The notes: generated by a model from the letters alone, not told the origin. A stretch of 64,000 nt of DNA from Flavihumibacter rivuli (GCF_018595685.2 NZ_CP092334.1:214001-278000), one strand, 5' to 3'; positions 1 through 7,573 are shown, counted from the first letter of the stretch. Made by a program: numbers and translations.

Positions 1-57
1 GGCATCGAAGATAAAAGTATCGTTCGGGCAGGGGGAAAAACCAAGGGTAAACTTCAT
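1..57 (-). CDS. mqnD: 1,4-dihydroxy-6-naphthoate synthase MqnD, N-terminal fragment cut by the window edge
   Basis: Only the first 19 codons are in the window; the gene continues beyond base 1. The visible N-terminus contains GFSPCPNDTFIF, the characteristic opening of MqnD, which makes 1,4-dihydroxy-6-naphthoate from cyclic dehypoxanthine futalosine in the futalosine route to menaquinone. The start codon lies only 9 bases after the stop of mqnB on the same strand, so the two are very probably co-transcribed. That mqnB is the neighbour strengthens the call. Cytosolic enzyme of the periplasmic-binding-protein fold by family knowledge; nothing beyond the N-terminus can be checked here. Confidence 0.85.
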   Translation of the reverse strand, partial: MKFTLGFSPCPNDTFIFDA

Positions 58-66
58 AATCTTCGC

Positions 67-723
67 TTAGAGTGATTCCAACAGACGGATCAGTTCTTTG
101 TTCAGGTTCTGGATGGCATCGTTGAGTTTCCACTTCTTCTTATTGCGTTCCCCGATGTAGTTGGAGATGGCCCTGACCTGGAGAAAGGGTATGTGTTCCA
201 TAAGGCAGACATAGTGCAGGGACGCCCCTTCCATCGATTCCAGGTTGGCCTTGAATTTTTCGGCATAATGGGCTGCCCTTTTTTTGTTGGTGGTGATCTC
301 ATTAACGGTGATGCCGGTGGCTTTTTTCAGCCTGGTCCTCTTCACCAGGTTGGTGTAGGGGTTGGGAAGCATCCCTTTCTTGTAGGGGTCTTCGTTCTTG
401 CCCTGCAGGTCGAGGTCAAAAATGTCCTTGAAAGACCTTTCCTCTTCTACTCCCTGGTCGGCGAATACATCCTGTTTTACAGCGAAGACCGATCCCAGTG
501 GTGTTTCGGGGTCAAAGCTCCCTGCTACTCCTGCCTGTATGACCAGGTCGGGCTTTTTGTGCTGCAGGTAACGGGTAATGGCATAGGTGGCGGCATTACT
601 TCCCACCCCAGTGATCAGGATGTCGATGTCGAAGTCGATATGCTCCAGTTTTTCCGTAGTGCAAAGGTGGTCGGTAAAAGGGGCTATTTCCTGGGGGGTG
701 GCGGCTACCAATAAACAATGCAT
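67..723 (-). CDS. mqnB: Futalosine hydrolase MqnB
   Basis: A nucleosidase of the MTA/SAH (PNP/UDP) family that removes the base from futalosine, an early step of the alternative menaquinone pathway. The protein begins MHCLLVAATPQEI; the longer frame begins at TTG (753) with ten extra residues that do not look like the family, so the ATG at 723 is chosen, giving 218 residues. Visible family features are the GVGSNAATYA loop, IQAGVAGSFDP, and the C-terminal substrate segment NLESMEGASLHYVC with the conserved ESMEGA motif. A RAISNYIGERN segment follows, typical of MqnB. It lies directly upstream of mqnD. Menaquinone is the respiratory quinone in Bacteroidota, which fits with the nitrous oxide respiration genes later in the window. 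Confidence 0.9.
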   Translation of the reverse strand: MHCLLVAATPQEIAPFTDHLCTTEKLEHIDFDIDILITGVGSNAATYAITRYLQHKKPDLVIQAGVAGSFDPETPLGSVFAVKQDVFADQGVEEERSFKDIFDLDLQGKNEDPYKKGMLPNPYTNLVKRTRLKKATGITVNEITTNKKRAAHYAEKFKANLESMEGASLHYVCLMEHIPFLQVRAISNYIGERNKKKWKLNDAIQNLNKELIRLLESL

Positions 724-969
724 GGGGATCAGATTTACAGGCAAATGTCGCAAATCCTTCCATTTGAAGGGGATATTGTACTTTTGAAGCAGGACAGGTG
801 AATTTTTTTAGGGTTTTCTGAACAAACAGGCACCAGGTTTGTTGAACTATTACTCGCTGATCGCTAAACAACTTGGACGGCACACTTCCGTTTCCGTTTT
901 TAGCGGCCTGTTTTGGAATTGATCCGTAAAGCAGATAGCCAGTGGCCGGAAGGCCGATAATGAATCAAT

Positions 970-1383
970 ATGGGAAATCGAGTTGCCGTATATCGTAAAG
1001 AACATTTCAATGCTGCCCATCGCCTGCATAATCCAGATTGGGATGATGCCCAGAATTTTGCGGTCTTTGGGAAATGCAGCCTGCCCAATTACCATGGGCA
1101 TAACTATAATATGGAGGTCAAGGTAGTAGGGGAGCCAGATCCGTCCACCGGTTATGTGATCGACATGAAAGTGTTGTCGGACATCATCCACCGCGAGGTG
1201 ATCGATCGTTTTGACCACCGGAACCTGAACCTTGATACTGCTGAATTCAAACATCTTAATCCTACCGCAGAAAACATTGTGGTGGTGATCTATAATCTGT
1301 TAAGGCCTCATATAGACCCGACCCATGAGCTTCAGGTTCGGCTATATGAAACAGAAAGGAATTTCGTGGAGTTCCCGGCCTGA
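970..1383 (+). CDS. queD: 6-pyruvoyl-tetrahydropterin synthase / 6-carboxytetrahydropterin synthase family (QueD-like)
   Basis: A 137-residue T-fold enzyme acting on dihydroneopterin triphosphate, the product of FolE. The zinc-site histidines are visible as His17 and the YHGHNY motif (His42, His44), and the likely catalytic Cys36 sits in GKCSLPNYHGH. The C-terminal RLYETERNFVEF is the usual substrate-glutamate segment. It lies 31 bases upstream of folE, so substrate-producing and substrate-using enzymes are in one operon. QueD makes 6-carboxytetrahydropterin for queuosine; PTPS makes 6-pyruvoyltetrahydropterin for tetrahydrobiopterin. The two cannot be separated by motif alone, but queE in the same window (29.3 kb) favours the queuosine role. 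Confidence 0.85.
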   Translation: MGNRVAVYRKEHFNAAHRLHNPDWDDAQNFAVFGKCSLPNYHGHNYNMEVKVVGEPDPSTGYVIDMKVLSDIIHREVIDRFDHRNLNLDTAEFKHLNPTAENIVVVIYNLLRPHIDPTHELQVRLYETERNFVEFPA

Positions 1384-1414
1384 CATTAACCTATCAATCT
1401 TCTAAACGAATACA

Positions 1415-2011
1415 ATGGCTTACAACAAAGTAGAACAGTATGAAGACAGGATCACGTCCGGTTTAATCGAGAATTACCGGGAAACTTTGTCTTTATTGGG
1501 GGAAGACCCTGAAAGGGAAGGGCTGTTAAAGACGCCTGAGCGTGTGGCCAAGGCAATGCAATACCTGACCCAGGGCTACCAGATGGATGCCAAGGCCATC
1601 CTGGAGTCCGCAAAGTTCCATGAAGAGGTGAGTGAGATGGTGATCGTGAAGGATATAGAATTGTTCAGCATGTGCGAGCACCATATGCTGCCTTTCATTG
1701 GTAAAGCGCATATCGCCTATATTCCCAACGGGTACATTACCGGGCTAAGCAAGATCGCCCGTGTGGTGGACGTGTATAGCAGGAGGCTGCAGGTGCAGGA
1801 GCGCCTGACCCAGCAGATCCTTACGGCCATCAAGGAGGCCCTGAACCCGATCGGTGTTGCGGTTGTAATTGAAGCCAAGCATATGTGCATGATGATGAGG
1901 GGGGTACAGAAGCAGAATTCGGTGACCACGACTTCTGCCTTCTGGGGTGAGTTTGAGAAAGCCGAGACCCGCAGTGAATTTACCAAGTTGATCTCTTCTA
2001 AATTGAGCTGA
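1415..2011 (+). CDS. folE: GTP cyclohydrolase I
   Basis: Converts GTP to 7,8-dihydroneopterin triphosphate, the entry step for folate and for queuosine. The 198-residue length is usual for bacterial type I enzymes. The zinc ligands Cys87 and His90 are in MCEHHMLPF, with the catalytic His89 between them; the third ligand Cys158 is in KHMCMMMRG. The family motif [20 protein letters not shown] and the [10 protein letters not shown] segment are intact. It is the second gene after queD. Transcription probably ends before fabD, which has its own promoter at 2048-2078. Confidence 0.97.
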   Translation: MAYNKVEQYEDRITSGLIENYRETLSLLGEDPEREGLLKTPERVAKAMQYLTQGYQMDAKAILESAKFHEEVSEMVIVKDIELFSMCEHHMLPFIGKAHIAYIPNGYITGLSKIARVVDVYSRRLQVQERLTQQILTAIKEALNPIGVAVVIEAKHMCMMMRGVQKQNSVTTTSAFWGEFEKAETRSEFTKLISSKLS

Positions 2012-2047
2012 TCCGGGGCGACCCGGTAAGAACGGTTTGCCTGTCGT

Positions 2048-2078
2048 TTTGCGGCTGGCAAACCTTTTTTTATTTTTG
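2048..2078 (+). promoter_or_regulatory. Bacteroidota-type -33/-7 promoter for fabD
   Basis: TTTG at 2048-2051 and TATTTTTG at 2071-2078 are exact matches to the Bacteroidota consensus TTTG / TAnnTTTG, separated by 19 bases, the expected spacing. The predicted start of transcription is near 2083, giving a leader of roughly 18 bases before the fabD ATG at 2101. This is the best-matching promoter seen in the window. Confidence 0.65.
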
Positions 2079-2100
2079 CCCCCTTAATACCAATCCATAT

Positions 2101-2991
2101 ATGAAGCATGCTTATGTGTTTCCCGGACAAGGATCCCAGTTTCCGGGCATGGGTAAGGAACATTACGAGAACAGCGCATTTGCCAAAAAATTGTTTGAGC
2201 AGGCCAATGAGATCCTCGGGTTCCGCATTTCTGATATCATGTTCAATGGCAGTGAAGAAGACCTGAAGCAGACCCGTGTTACGCAGCCTGCAGTGTTCCT
2301 TCATTCCGTTATAGCATACCGCAGTATAGAGCAGGCTCGCCCTGATATGGTTGCCGGGCATTCCCTTGGCGAGTTCTCCGCACTGGTTGCCAATGGGGCA
2401 CTGAGTTTTGAGGACGGCCTTCAATTGGTATCACTCCGTGCACAGGCGATGCAGAAGGCTTGTGAGTTGCAGCCCTCCACCATGGCGGCAGTACTGGCAC
2501 TTGATGATGCCAAAGTGGAAGAGATCTGTGCCCAGGTGCAGGCAGAGACCGGTGAAGTAGTGGTTGCAGCAAACTATAACTGTCCGGGCCAGCTGGTGAT
2601 CAGTGGCAGTGTAAAAGGCATAGAGATCGCCTGTGAAAGAATGAAGGCGGCTGGTGCCAAGCGTGCACTGGTATTGCCTGTTGGCGGTGCCTTCCATTCC
2701 CCGTTGATGTCGCCTGCTAAAGAAGAATTAAAGGCGGCGATAGAATCAACCAAGCTCCAACAGCCTACCTGCGCGGTTTACCAGAATGTGGTAGCACGCG
2801 CCGTGCTGGATAAGGATGAGATCAAGCAGAACCTGATCGAACAACTTACCGGTGCAGTTCGCTGGACACAGAGTGTGCAATCCATGGTGAAGGATGGCGC
2901 AACCAGGTTTACTGAAGTCGGCCCTGGTAAAGTTTTGCAGGGGTTGGTTGCCAAGATCGAGAAAGGTTTGGAGATCAATGGCGTGAATTGA
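2101..2991 (+). CDS. fabD: Malonyl-CoA:ACP transacylase
   Basis: Moves malonyl groups from CoA to acyl carrier protein in fatty acid synthesis. The 296-residue length is normal. The N-terminal FPGQGSQFPGMG oxyanion region is present, the nucleophile Ser88 is in AGHSLGEFSAL, and the catalytic His199 is in GGAFHSPLM. The QNV region and the C-terminal EVGPGKVLQGL segment complete the family pattern. It appears monocistronic, with its own promoter upstream and a strong hairpin downstream at 3012-3045. fabH lies 5 kb away on the other strand and is not part of the same unit. Confidence 0.97.
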   Translation: MKHAYVFPGQGSQFPGMGKEHYENSAFAKKLFEQANEILGFRISDIMFNGSEEDLKQTRVTQPAVFLHSVIAYRSIEQARPDMVAGHSLGEFSALVANGALSFEDGLQLVSLRAQAMQKACELQPSTMAAVLALDDAKVEEICAQVQAETGEVVVAANYNCPGQLVISGSVKGIEIACERMKAAGAKRALVLPVGGAFHSPLMSPAKEELKAAIESTKLQQPTCAVYQNVVARAVLDKDEIKQNLIEQLTGAVRWTQSVQSMVKDGATRFTEVGPGKVLQGLVAKIEKGLEINGVN

Positions 2992-3011
2992 TAGAATTAG
3001 CAGTAGATATT

Positions 3012-3049
3012 AAGAGCCCCCGGTCGTTTTGATCCGGGGGCTCTTGTTT
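3012..3049. terminator. Intrinsic terminator shared by convergent fabD and the GNAT gene
   Basis: A perfect 12-bp stem (AAGAGCCCCCGG at 3012-3023 with its complement at 3034-3045) has a 10-base loop and is followed by GTTTT on the plus strand. It sits between the fabD stop and the stop of the minus-strand acetyltransferase. The T-run is clear only for the plus strand, so termination of the minus-strand gene here is less certain. Confidence 0.75.
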
Positions 3050-3498
3050 TAGAAGGTGATGCTGCAGTTCATCCAGCCTGCATCGAAGCTGGCGTTGTAT
3101 TTTTTGTAGAAATTGATGGCGGGTTCATTCCAGTCCAATACCTGCCAAACCATACCGTGGAACTTCTTTTCCTTGCCCTCTTCAATCAGCCGGTCAAATA
3201 ACAATTTGCCCAGGCCATTACCGCGCATGGATTCGGTAACGATCAGGTCTTCCAGGTACATCCTTTGCCCTTTCCAGGTGCTATAGCGGATGTAATAAAG
3301 GGCAAAGCCCTGAACGATGCCATCTACTTCGGCCACAAATGCCCACCATACCGGATTTGGGCCAAAGCCACTTGCTGTGAAATGTTCAAGGGTTACCGTA
3401 ACTTCTTCCGGAGCCTTCTCGTAAACAGCCAATTCATGTACCAGTTCCAAAAGCCGGGGGCAATCTTCTTTTACAGCCCTCCTGATAGTGATATTCAT
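3049..3498 (-). CDS. GNAT-family N-acetyltransferase
   Basis: A 149-residue single-domain acetyltransferase. The N-terminus reads MNITIRRAVKEDCPRL, a typical GNAT opening, and the acetyl-CoA pyrophosphate loop is visible in ESMRGNGLGKLLFDRL. The segment YLEDLIVTESMRGNG and the late NEPAINFYKKY helix resemble the diamine/spermidine-type acetyltransferases (SAT-like group). The ATG at 3498 is used; the longer reading frame would run into the preceding gene. It starts 11 bases after the stop of the PLP enzyme gene, so the two form an operon. The substrate cannot be told from sequence. Confidence 0.85.
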   Translation of the reverse strand: MNITIRRAVKEDCPRLLELVHELAVYEKAPEEVTVTLEHFTASGFGPNPVWWAFVAEVDGIVQGFALYYIRYSTWKGQRMYLEDLIVTESMRGNGLGKLLFDRLIEEGKEKKFHGMVWQVLDWNEPAINFYKKYNASFDAGWMNCSITF

Positions 3499-3508
3499 GT
3501 TAGAGGTT

Positions 3509-4741
3509 TTATAGTCCTTCCAGTGCCTGGGCCAGGTCGCCCAGGATGTCTTCAATGTTTTCAATACCTACGCTCATGCGGATAAGGCCATCGTTGATGC
3601 CATATTTTTCCCTTTCTTCCCTGGGGATGCCCGCATGCGACATGGATGCCGGGTGGGATACCAGTGTGTCTACGGTTCCCAGTGAAATAGCCCTCACGCA
3701 AACCTGCAAGCGGTTGATGAATTGGATACCCGCTTCAAGGCCGCCCTTCAACTCATAGCTGAGCATCCCGCCGGGATGCCTCATCTGTTTCATCGCGGTC
3801 TTATGGTCGGGATGGCTTTCCAGTCCGGTATAATTCACTTTGCCAATGGCGGGGTGTTGCTCAAGGAATTGGGCCACCAGCATGGCATTGCTGCAATGAC
3901 GGTCCATCCTGATCTCCAGGGTGCGTATGCCCTGGGTCAGCATAAATGCATCGAAGGGATTGGCATTACCGCCCAGTAAGGCATACCATTTCCATGCCCT
4001 GGTATTCATGAACTCCAGGTCGCGGCCCAAAAGCACACCGCCGATGGCTGTACCATGACCATTCAGGAATTTGGTAGTGGAGTGGAATACAAAATCAACA
4101 TCGAATTTAAAAGGCTGTTGAAGATATGGAGTGGCAAATGTATTGTCTACGGTCATGATCAAACCGTGTTTTTTGGCGATGGTGCTGATCATTTCCAGGT
4201 CCACGCATTGCAGGGTAGGGTTGGCGGGGGTCTCCACGTGTACCAACCTGATGGCAGGATTGGAGCGAATGGCATCTTCCGCTACCTGCGGATCCCTGAG
4301 GTCGGCAATGATGGTAGAAATGCCCGAGTTGGCCAACACTTTGGTGAGCAATTCCTGTGTTCCCCCATAAAGGGAATAGTGGGTCAGGATGGCATCACCT
4401 GCTTTCAGGTTGCTCATGAACATGGTGGTCATGGCAGCCTGGCCACTGGCATGCAACAGAGCCTTTAACTGCAAGGGGTTACCGGATTTGTCCTTCAGGC
4501 CATGTGCCTCCAGCGCGGCGATCTTTTGTTCGGCTACCGTGAAACCGGGGTTGCCCCAGCGACTGTAGATCTTTGTCTTGTCTGCCCCAGCAAATCGTTC
4601 CATGCCTTGTTCTGCTGTGTCGAAGTAGAAAGTGGAAGAAGCATAGATTGGGGTGAGATGCGCAAAATTGGGATCAGGGATATTGCCGCCATGGACAGCT
4701 TCTGAGCCAAAACCCTGTAACTGGATTTTTTTATCAGTCAT
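3509..4741 (-). CDS. Cys/Met-metabolism PLP-dependent enzyme (methionine gamma-lyase-like)
   Basis: A 410-residue fold-type I PLP enzyme of the trans-sulfuration family. The PLP-binding lysine is Lys224 in FHSTTKFLNGHG. Other family marks are YSRWGNPGFTVAEQKIAALE, the cofactor-phosphate segment HASGQAAMTT, VETPANPTL, TVDNTFATPY and LVSHPASMSHAG. The family includes methionine gamma-lyase, cystathionine gamma-lyase, cystathionine gamma-synthase and O-acylhomoserine sulfhydrylase; the exact reaction is not decided by what can be seen. The ATG at 4741 is chosen over a frame start 11 codons further up. A TACTTTTG box on the minus strand (4784-4777) matches the -7 promoter element. Confidence 0.85.
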   Translation of the reverse strand: MTDKKIQLQGFGSEAVHGGNIPDPNFAHLTPIYASSTFYFDTAEQGMERFAGADKTKIYSRWGNPGFTVAEQKIAALEAHGLKDKSGNPLQLKALLHASGQAAMTTMFMSNLKAGDAILTHYSLYGGTQELLTKVLANSGISTIIADLRDPQVAEDAIRSNPAIRLVHVETPANPTLQCVDLEMISTIAKKHGLIMTVDNTFATPYLQQPFKFDVDFVFHSTTKFLNGHGTAIGGVLLGRDLEFMNTRAWKWYALLGGNANPFDAFMLTQGIRTLEIRMDRHCSNAMLVAQFLEQHPAIGKVNYTGLESHPDHKTAMKQMRHPGGMLSYELKGGLEAGIQFINRLQVCVRAISLGTVDTLVSHPASMSHAGIPREEREKYGINDGLIRMSVGIENIEDILGDLAQALEGL

Positions 4742-4776
4742 TTCAATTTCAACTTTTAAATTAGAGGGACACAAAT

Positions 4777-4784
4777 CAAAAGTA
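4777..4784 (-). promoter_or_regulatory. -7 promoter box (TACTTTTG) for the PLP enzyme gene
   Basis: Read on the minus strand, TACTTTTG is an exact TAnnTTTG match 36 bases before the ATG at 4741, in the 53-base divergent gap. A TTTG lies 16 rather than 19 bases further upstream, inside the start of the divergent gene, so the -33 element is not convincing. Confidence 0.4.
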
Positions 4785-4794
4785 CTGGAATTCG

Positions 4795-5286
4795 ATGAAG
4801 CAAATCCTACAGGAATATGCCGCCTATCATTATTGGGCCAACAAACAGATCACTGATGCCATCCTGAAAATGGACCCATCGCTTTGGCAAAAGGAAGTGG
4901 ACAGCAGTTTTCCTTCCCTTCATCATACGATCCTACATCTGTGGGATGCGGGAAGCATTTGGTGGCAGCGCCTCAAATTGCAGGAAGTGGTCACGCCTCC
5001 CAGTGCCCATTTTTCCGGTACAACATTGGACCTGGTCAATAATATGCTCCACCAGGATAAACTCTGGCTGAATTGGGTGGAAGGTGCTACAGAAGCGGCC
5101 CTCGAGCATGTCTTTTCCTACCGTAACTCCAAGAAGGAGGAGTTCAAGGAGCCCAGGTACCAGATGTTGTTGCATTTGTTCAACCATGGTACTTATCACC
5201 GTGGCCAGCTGGTGACCATGATGCGGACACTGGGTGTGAAACAGGTGCCCGGGACCGATTTTATCCTGTGGGCAAGGAAACGTTGA
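4795..5286 (+). CDS. DinB-fold metalloprotein (DinB/YfiT-like putative hydrolase or transferase)
   Basis: A 163-residue four-helix-bundle protein of the DinB/YfiT superfamily. The N-terminal YAAYHYWANKQITDAI segment is the usual opening, the metal-ligand His48 is near HTILHLWDA, and the second and third metal histidines are in the C-terminal HGTYHRGQL motif (His131, His135). Members bind Ni or Zn and many use bacillithiol or mycothiol, but the reaction is unknown here. It is transcribed divergently from the PLP enzyme, with only 53 bases between starts. This is unrelated to DNA polymerase IV, also called DinB, at the end of the window. Confidence 0.85.
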   Translation: MKQILQEYAAYHYWANKQITDAILKMDPSLWQKEVDSSFPSLHHTILHLWDAGSIWWQRLKLQEVVTPPSAHFSGTTLDLVNNMLHQDKLWLNWVEGATEAALEHVFSYRNSKKEEFKEPRYQMLLHLFNHGTYHRGQLVTMMRTLGVKQVPGTDFILWARKR

Positions 5287-5324
5287 TCATCCTTTTTTCG
5301 TAACTTTTAGGAAATGATCCAGCC

Positions 5325-5858
5325 ATGCTAGGGAGGGGTTTTTGCCTGAGGGTTCTTTTTTCACTGGCAGGAATGCTTGCAGCTTCGCATTTCGGTTATT
5401 CCCAGTCGTTAGACTGGCGATCGCGTATCCAGGCATTGATGGATAAGGCCGATAGCCTGTCGATGCTTTCACAGGTTACCTTTCACCTCGACAATATCGT
5501 TAAGCCGGGTAAGCTGGTCAAGGAGGCCTGGCATTATACTACCGACAGGGAAAAGGTAGTGGTATTTGAGGTCCATTATTTTGAGCGTGACACTGAATTT
5601 ACGGAAGTCTATTACCTCAACCGGGGTGACCTCGTCTGCATGGAACAATACCAGATCCATTATCCTTTGGATGATGATGACAAGATCGTTTGGGGCGAGG
5701 TCTGTTTTTTCGATGGTAACCAGGTGCGCCAGCATGTTACCATTGGCGAGAACCAATCGGTTTCAAAATATTCCCGCGATGATTATTCCAAACTCATGCA
5801 GTTCCGCCAGCGCTACCGCACCCTGCAGGAGAATATGGCACTGATGCGGAGGTGGTGA
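5325..5858 (+). CDS. Secreted protein of unknown function
   Basis: No family recognised. The 177-residue product starts with a likely Sec signal peptide (about residues 1-26, hydrophobic stretch then SHFGYSQ, cleavage expected after the Ser-Gln region). The mature part has an amphipathic opening helix and then alternating beta-like stretches rich in Tyr, Phe and Val, with DDDDK around residue 118, and ends with a charged helix (FRQRYRTLQENMALMRRW). The beta-rich middle could be a small barrel or sandwich exported to the periplasm. It lies 38 bases after the DinB-fold gene on the same strand and may be co-transcribed with it. Immediately downstream is the repeat block. Confidence 0.7.
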   Translation: MLGRGFCLRVLFSLAGMLAASHFGYSQSLDWRSRIQALMDKADSLSMLSQVTFHLDNIVKPGKLVKEAWHYTTDREKVVVFEVHYFERDTEFTEVYYLNRGDLVCMEQYQIHYPLDDDDKIVWGEVCFFDGNQVRQHVTIGENQSVSKYSRDDYSKLMQFRQRYRTLQENMALMRRW

Positions 5859-5864
5859 TTTGCG

Positions 5865-6000
5865 CCAACCAGGGTAGGGTGTGGACATGTGAAAATGTGG
5901 AAATGTGGAGATGTGGAAATGTGGACATGTGGTCTTTATGCCAACCAGAAGGAGGGATGTGGAGATGTGGAGAGGTGATTTTTTCTCCAACCAGAAGATG
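5865..6000 (-). repeat. Left inverted arm of a dispersed-type short repeat (minus orientation)
   Basis: Read on the minus strand this stretch has three starts of a unit opening CTGGTTGG, followed by (c/a)(g/a)(t/c)AAA..ATCACC or similar, and then 8-base steps of TCTCCACA / TTTCCACA. On the plus strand it shows as ATGTGGAA, ATGTGGAG and ATGTGGAC steps (5879-5932 and 5956-5977). The same unit reappears in the opposite orientation at 6372-6475. All frames here encode low-complexity His/Ser/Phe/Pro peptides and are not genes. Confidence 0.75.
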
Positions 6001-6030
6001 GTAGCTGCGGACATTTGTCTCTGTCGATAT

Positions 6031-6349
6031 TGCGTCAGCCGAATTATAATTTTTGGTTAAACAGAGTGCATATTCCACTTTCTATTTTGGTTAGCGTGAG
6101 TAGCATATCTCCTCATTCCTCTCTGGTTGGTTTATGAGCCCCATTTCTGTCTCCTATCCTGGTTGGAGAGTATGTCACATGTCCACATTAATGCGTCAGC
6201 CGAATTATAATTTTTGGTTAAACAGAGTGCATATTCCACTTTCTATTTTGGTTAGCGTGAGTAGCACATCTCCTCATTCCTCTCTGGTTGGTTTATGAGC
6301 CCCATTTCTGTCTCCTATCCTGGTTGGAGAGTATGTCACATGTCCACAT
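6031..6349 (+). repeat. 158-bp direct duplication (6031-6188 and 6192-6349)
   Basis: Two copies of a 158-base segment lie 161 bases apart with a 3-base join. I find a single difference between them: T at 6106, C at 6267. Each copy begins TGCGTCAGCC and ends TGTCCACAT, and contains four degenerate TGGTTag / TGGTTGG cores that resemble the unit in the flanking arms. The near identity implies a recent tandem duplication. No protein-coding capacity is credible; the frame that starts inside copy 2 at 6288 is only an upstream extension of the gene at 6486. Confidence 0.9.
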
Positions 6350-6371
6350 ATTCAGGTGTTTGCATTCAATT

Positions 6372-6475
6372 CTGGTAAGCCTAAAATTCACATCTCCACA
6401 TTTTCACATCTCCACATTTCCACATGCTTCCCTGTTTGGCGTAAAAATCACCTCTCCACATTCCCTCCCTTCCTA
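6372..6475 (+). repeat. Right inverted arm of the short repeat (plus orientation)
   Basis: Two units run on the plus strand: one opens TTCTGGTAAGCC (from about 6369), the other CTGTTTGGCGTAAAAATC (from about 6431). Each is followed by CACATCTCCACA / CACCTCTCCACA steps. It mirrors the minus-strand units at 5865-6000, so the whole 5.87-6.48 kb block is an imperfect inverted repeat around the 158-bp duplication. The block ends about 10 bases before the ATG of the next gene. Confidence 0.75.
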
Positions 6476-6485
6476 TATTCGCAGC

Positions 6486-7532
6486 ATGACAGGAATTGAG
6501 AATGTATCACTGGAGAAGGTGATCGTACATAAAGTAGGTAATCCAACGAGGGGGGAGGAGCTGAAGCTTTCCCCTAACCCGCTTACCCTTAACGATGAGA
6601 TCGTAAGGGGATTATTATCCAAGTATTTCCTGGGGGCCTTCAATGAGAATGAACGTTATCATTTCACCCACCTGAGCGACCTGGATATGAACGAAGTGTA
6701 TCGTTATGTACAGCAGGTTTTCAATGAGCCGGAAAGCTTTGTACAGCAATCCTTCCATATAGCGCAGTTGCTTTACCAGAAATCGACCCATGCCCGGGTT
6801 AAGGAGGGGGAACTATATGTTGCCCTTTTTGATAATGTCCCATTTGACGGGGAGTACAAGAAAGCGGTGGGGATATTCAAGTCGGAAACCAAGGAGACCT
6901 TCCTGAAGGTCTTTCCCCATGGTCCGGGATGGGAGGTGATCGCAGAGGATGGGGTCAATATCAACAAGCTGGATAAGGGATGCCTGGTGTTCCGGACGAA
7001 TGAGGCCGATGGGTATGTGGTTTGTGTGGTGGACAATACCAACAAGCAGAATGATACCCAATACTGGGTGTCGGAATTCCTGCAGGTAGTGCCTTACAGC
7101 GATAGCTATCACCACACCAATAATGTATTGGGCTTGTGCAAGTTGTTCATTGAGAAGGAATACGCAGAGAAGTTTGATGTTTCCAAGTCAGACCAGATAG
7201 ACCTGATGAACCGGTCAATGGAATACTTCAAGACCAAGGAGCAGTTCAGCCTGCAGGAGTTCGCGGAAGAGGTGATCCATCACCCGGAGGTAGTGGATAC
7301 ATTTATGGACTACAAGCGAAACTTCGAGGCCAACCGGAATTATGAGATCGATGAGGCCTTTGATATCAACCTGAATGCGGTGAAGAAGCAATCCAAGTTC
7401 TTTAAGGCAGTGCTGAAGCTGGACGGTAATTTCCATGTGTATGTGCATGGGCGTCGCGACCTGATGGAGAAAGGCTATGATGAACTGGTTGGGAAACAGT
7501 ATTACAAGCTCTACTTCGATGAAGAAAAATAA
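6486..7532 (+). CDS. 37-kDa nucleoid-associated protein (NdpA/YejK family)
   Basis: A 348-residue protein matching the nucleoid-associated 37-kDa family, thought to bind DNA; its exact role is not established. The opening MTGIENVSLEKVIVHKVGN and the following LTLNDEIVRGLLSKYFL are typical, as are the LYVALFDNVPFDGEY and NDTQYWVSEFL stretches. The frame stays open 66 codons further upstream (to 6288), but that extension lies inside the repeat block and codes for low-complexity sequence, so the ATG at 6486 is chosen. The promoter must lie in or near the repeat block, which makes the gene's expression potentially sensitive to changes in repeat number. Two hairpins follow the stop. Confidence 0.85.
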   Translation: MTGIENVSLEKVIVHKVGNPTRGEELKLSPNPLTLNDEIVRGLLSKYFLGAFNENERYHFTHLSDLDMNEVYRYVQQVFNEPESFVQQSFHIAQLLYQKSTHARVKEGELYVALFDNVPFDGEYKKAVGIFKSETKETFLKVFPHGPGWEVIAEDGVNINKLDKGCLVFRTNEADGYVVCVVDNTNKQNDTQYWVSEFLQVVPYSDSYHHTNNVLGLCKLFIEKEYAEKFDVSKSDQIDLMNRSMEYFKTKEQFSLQEFAEEVIHHPEVVDTFMDYKRNFEANRNYEIDEAFDINLNAVKKQSKFFKAVLKLDGNFHVYVHGRRDLMEKGYDELVGKQYYKLYFDEEK

Positions 7533-7562
7533 AAAGCACGAAACGGATCATTTCGTGCTTTA
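7533..7562 (+). terminator. Hairpin after the nucleoid-associated protein gene
   Basis: A perfect 11-bp stem (AAAGCACGAAA at 7533-7543, complement at 7551-7561) with a 7-base loop begins right at the stop codon. The T-run is short and lies within the stem, so it may work together with the second hairpin at 7574. Confidence 0.6.
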
Positions 7563-7573
7563 AGGATATCTGT

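Noticed and set aside
4777..4804. Full -33/-7 promoter for the PLP enzyme gene
   Set aside because: The spacing between TTTG and TACTTTTG is 16 rather than 19 bases and the -33 candidate lies in the neighbouring coding region, so only the -7 box is listed.
5879..5977. Possible CRISPR array, suggested by regularly repeated ATGTGGA steps
   Set aside because: The steps are about 8 bases with no spacers of fixed length, no unique spacer sequence and no cas genes nearby; it is a short tandem step inside an inverted repeat element.
6288..6485. N-terminal extension of the gene at 6486 within the repeat block
   Set aside because: The codons lie in the duplicated, low-complexity repeat and give a His/Ser/Phe/Pro-rich peptide; the family N-terminus starts at the ATG at 6486.
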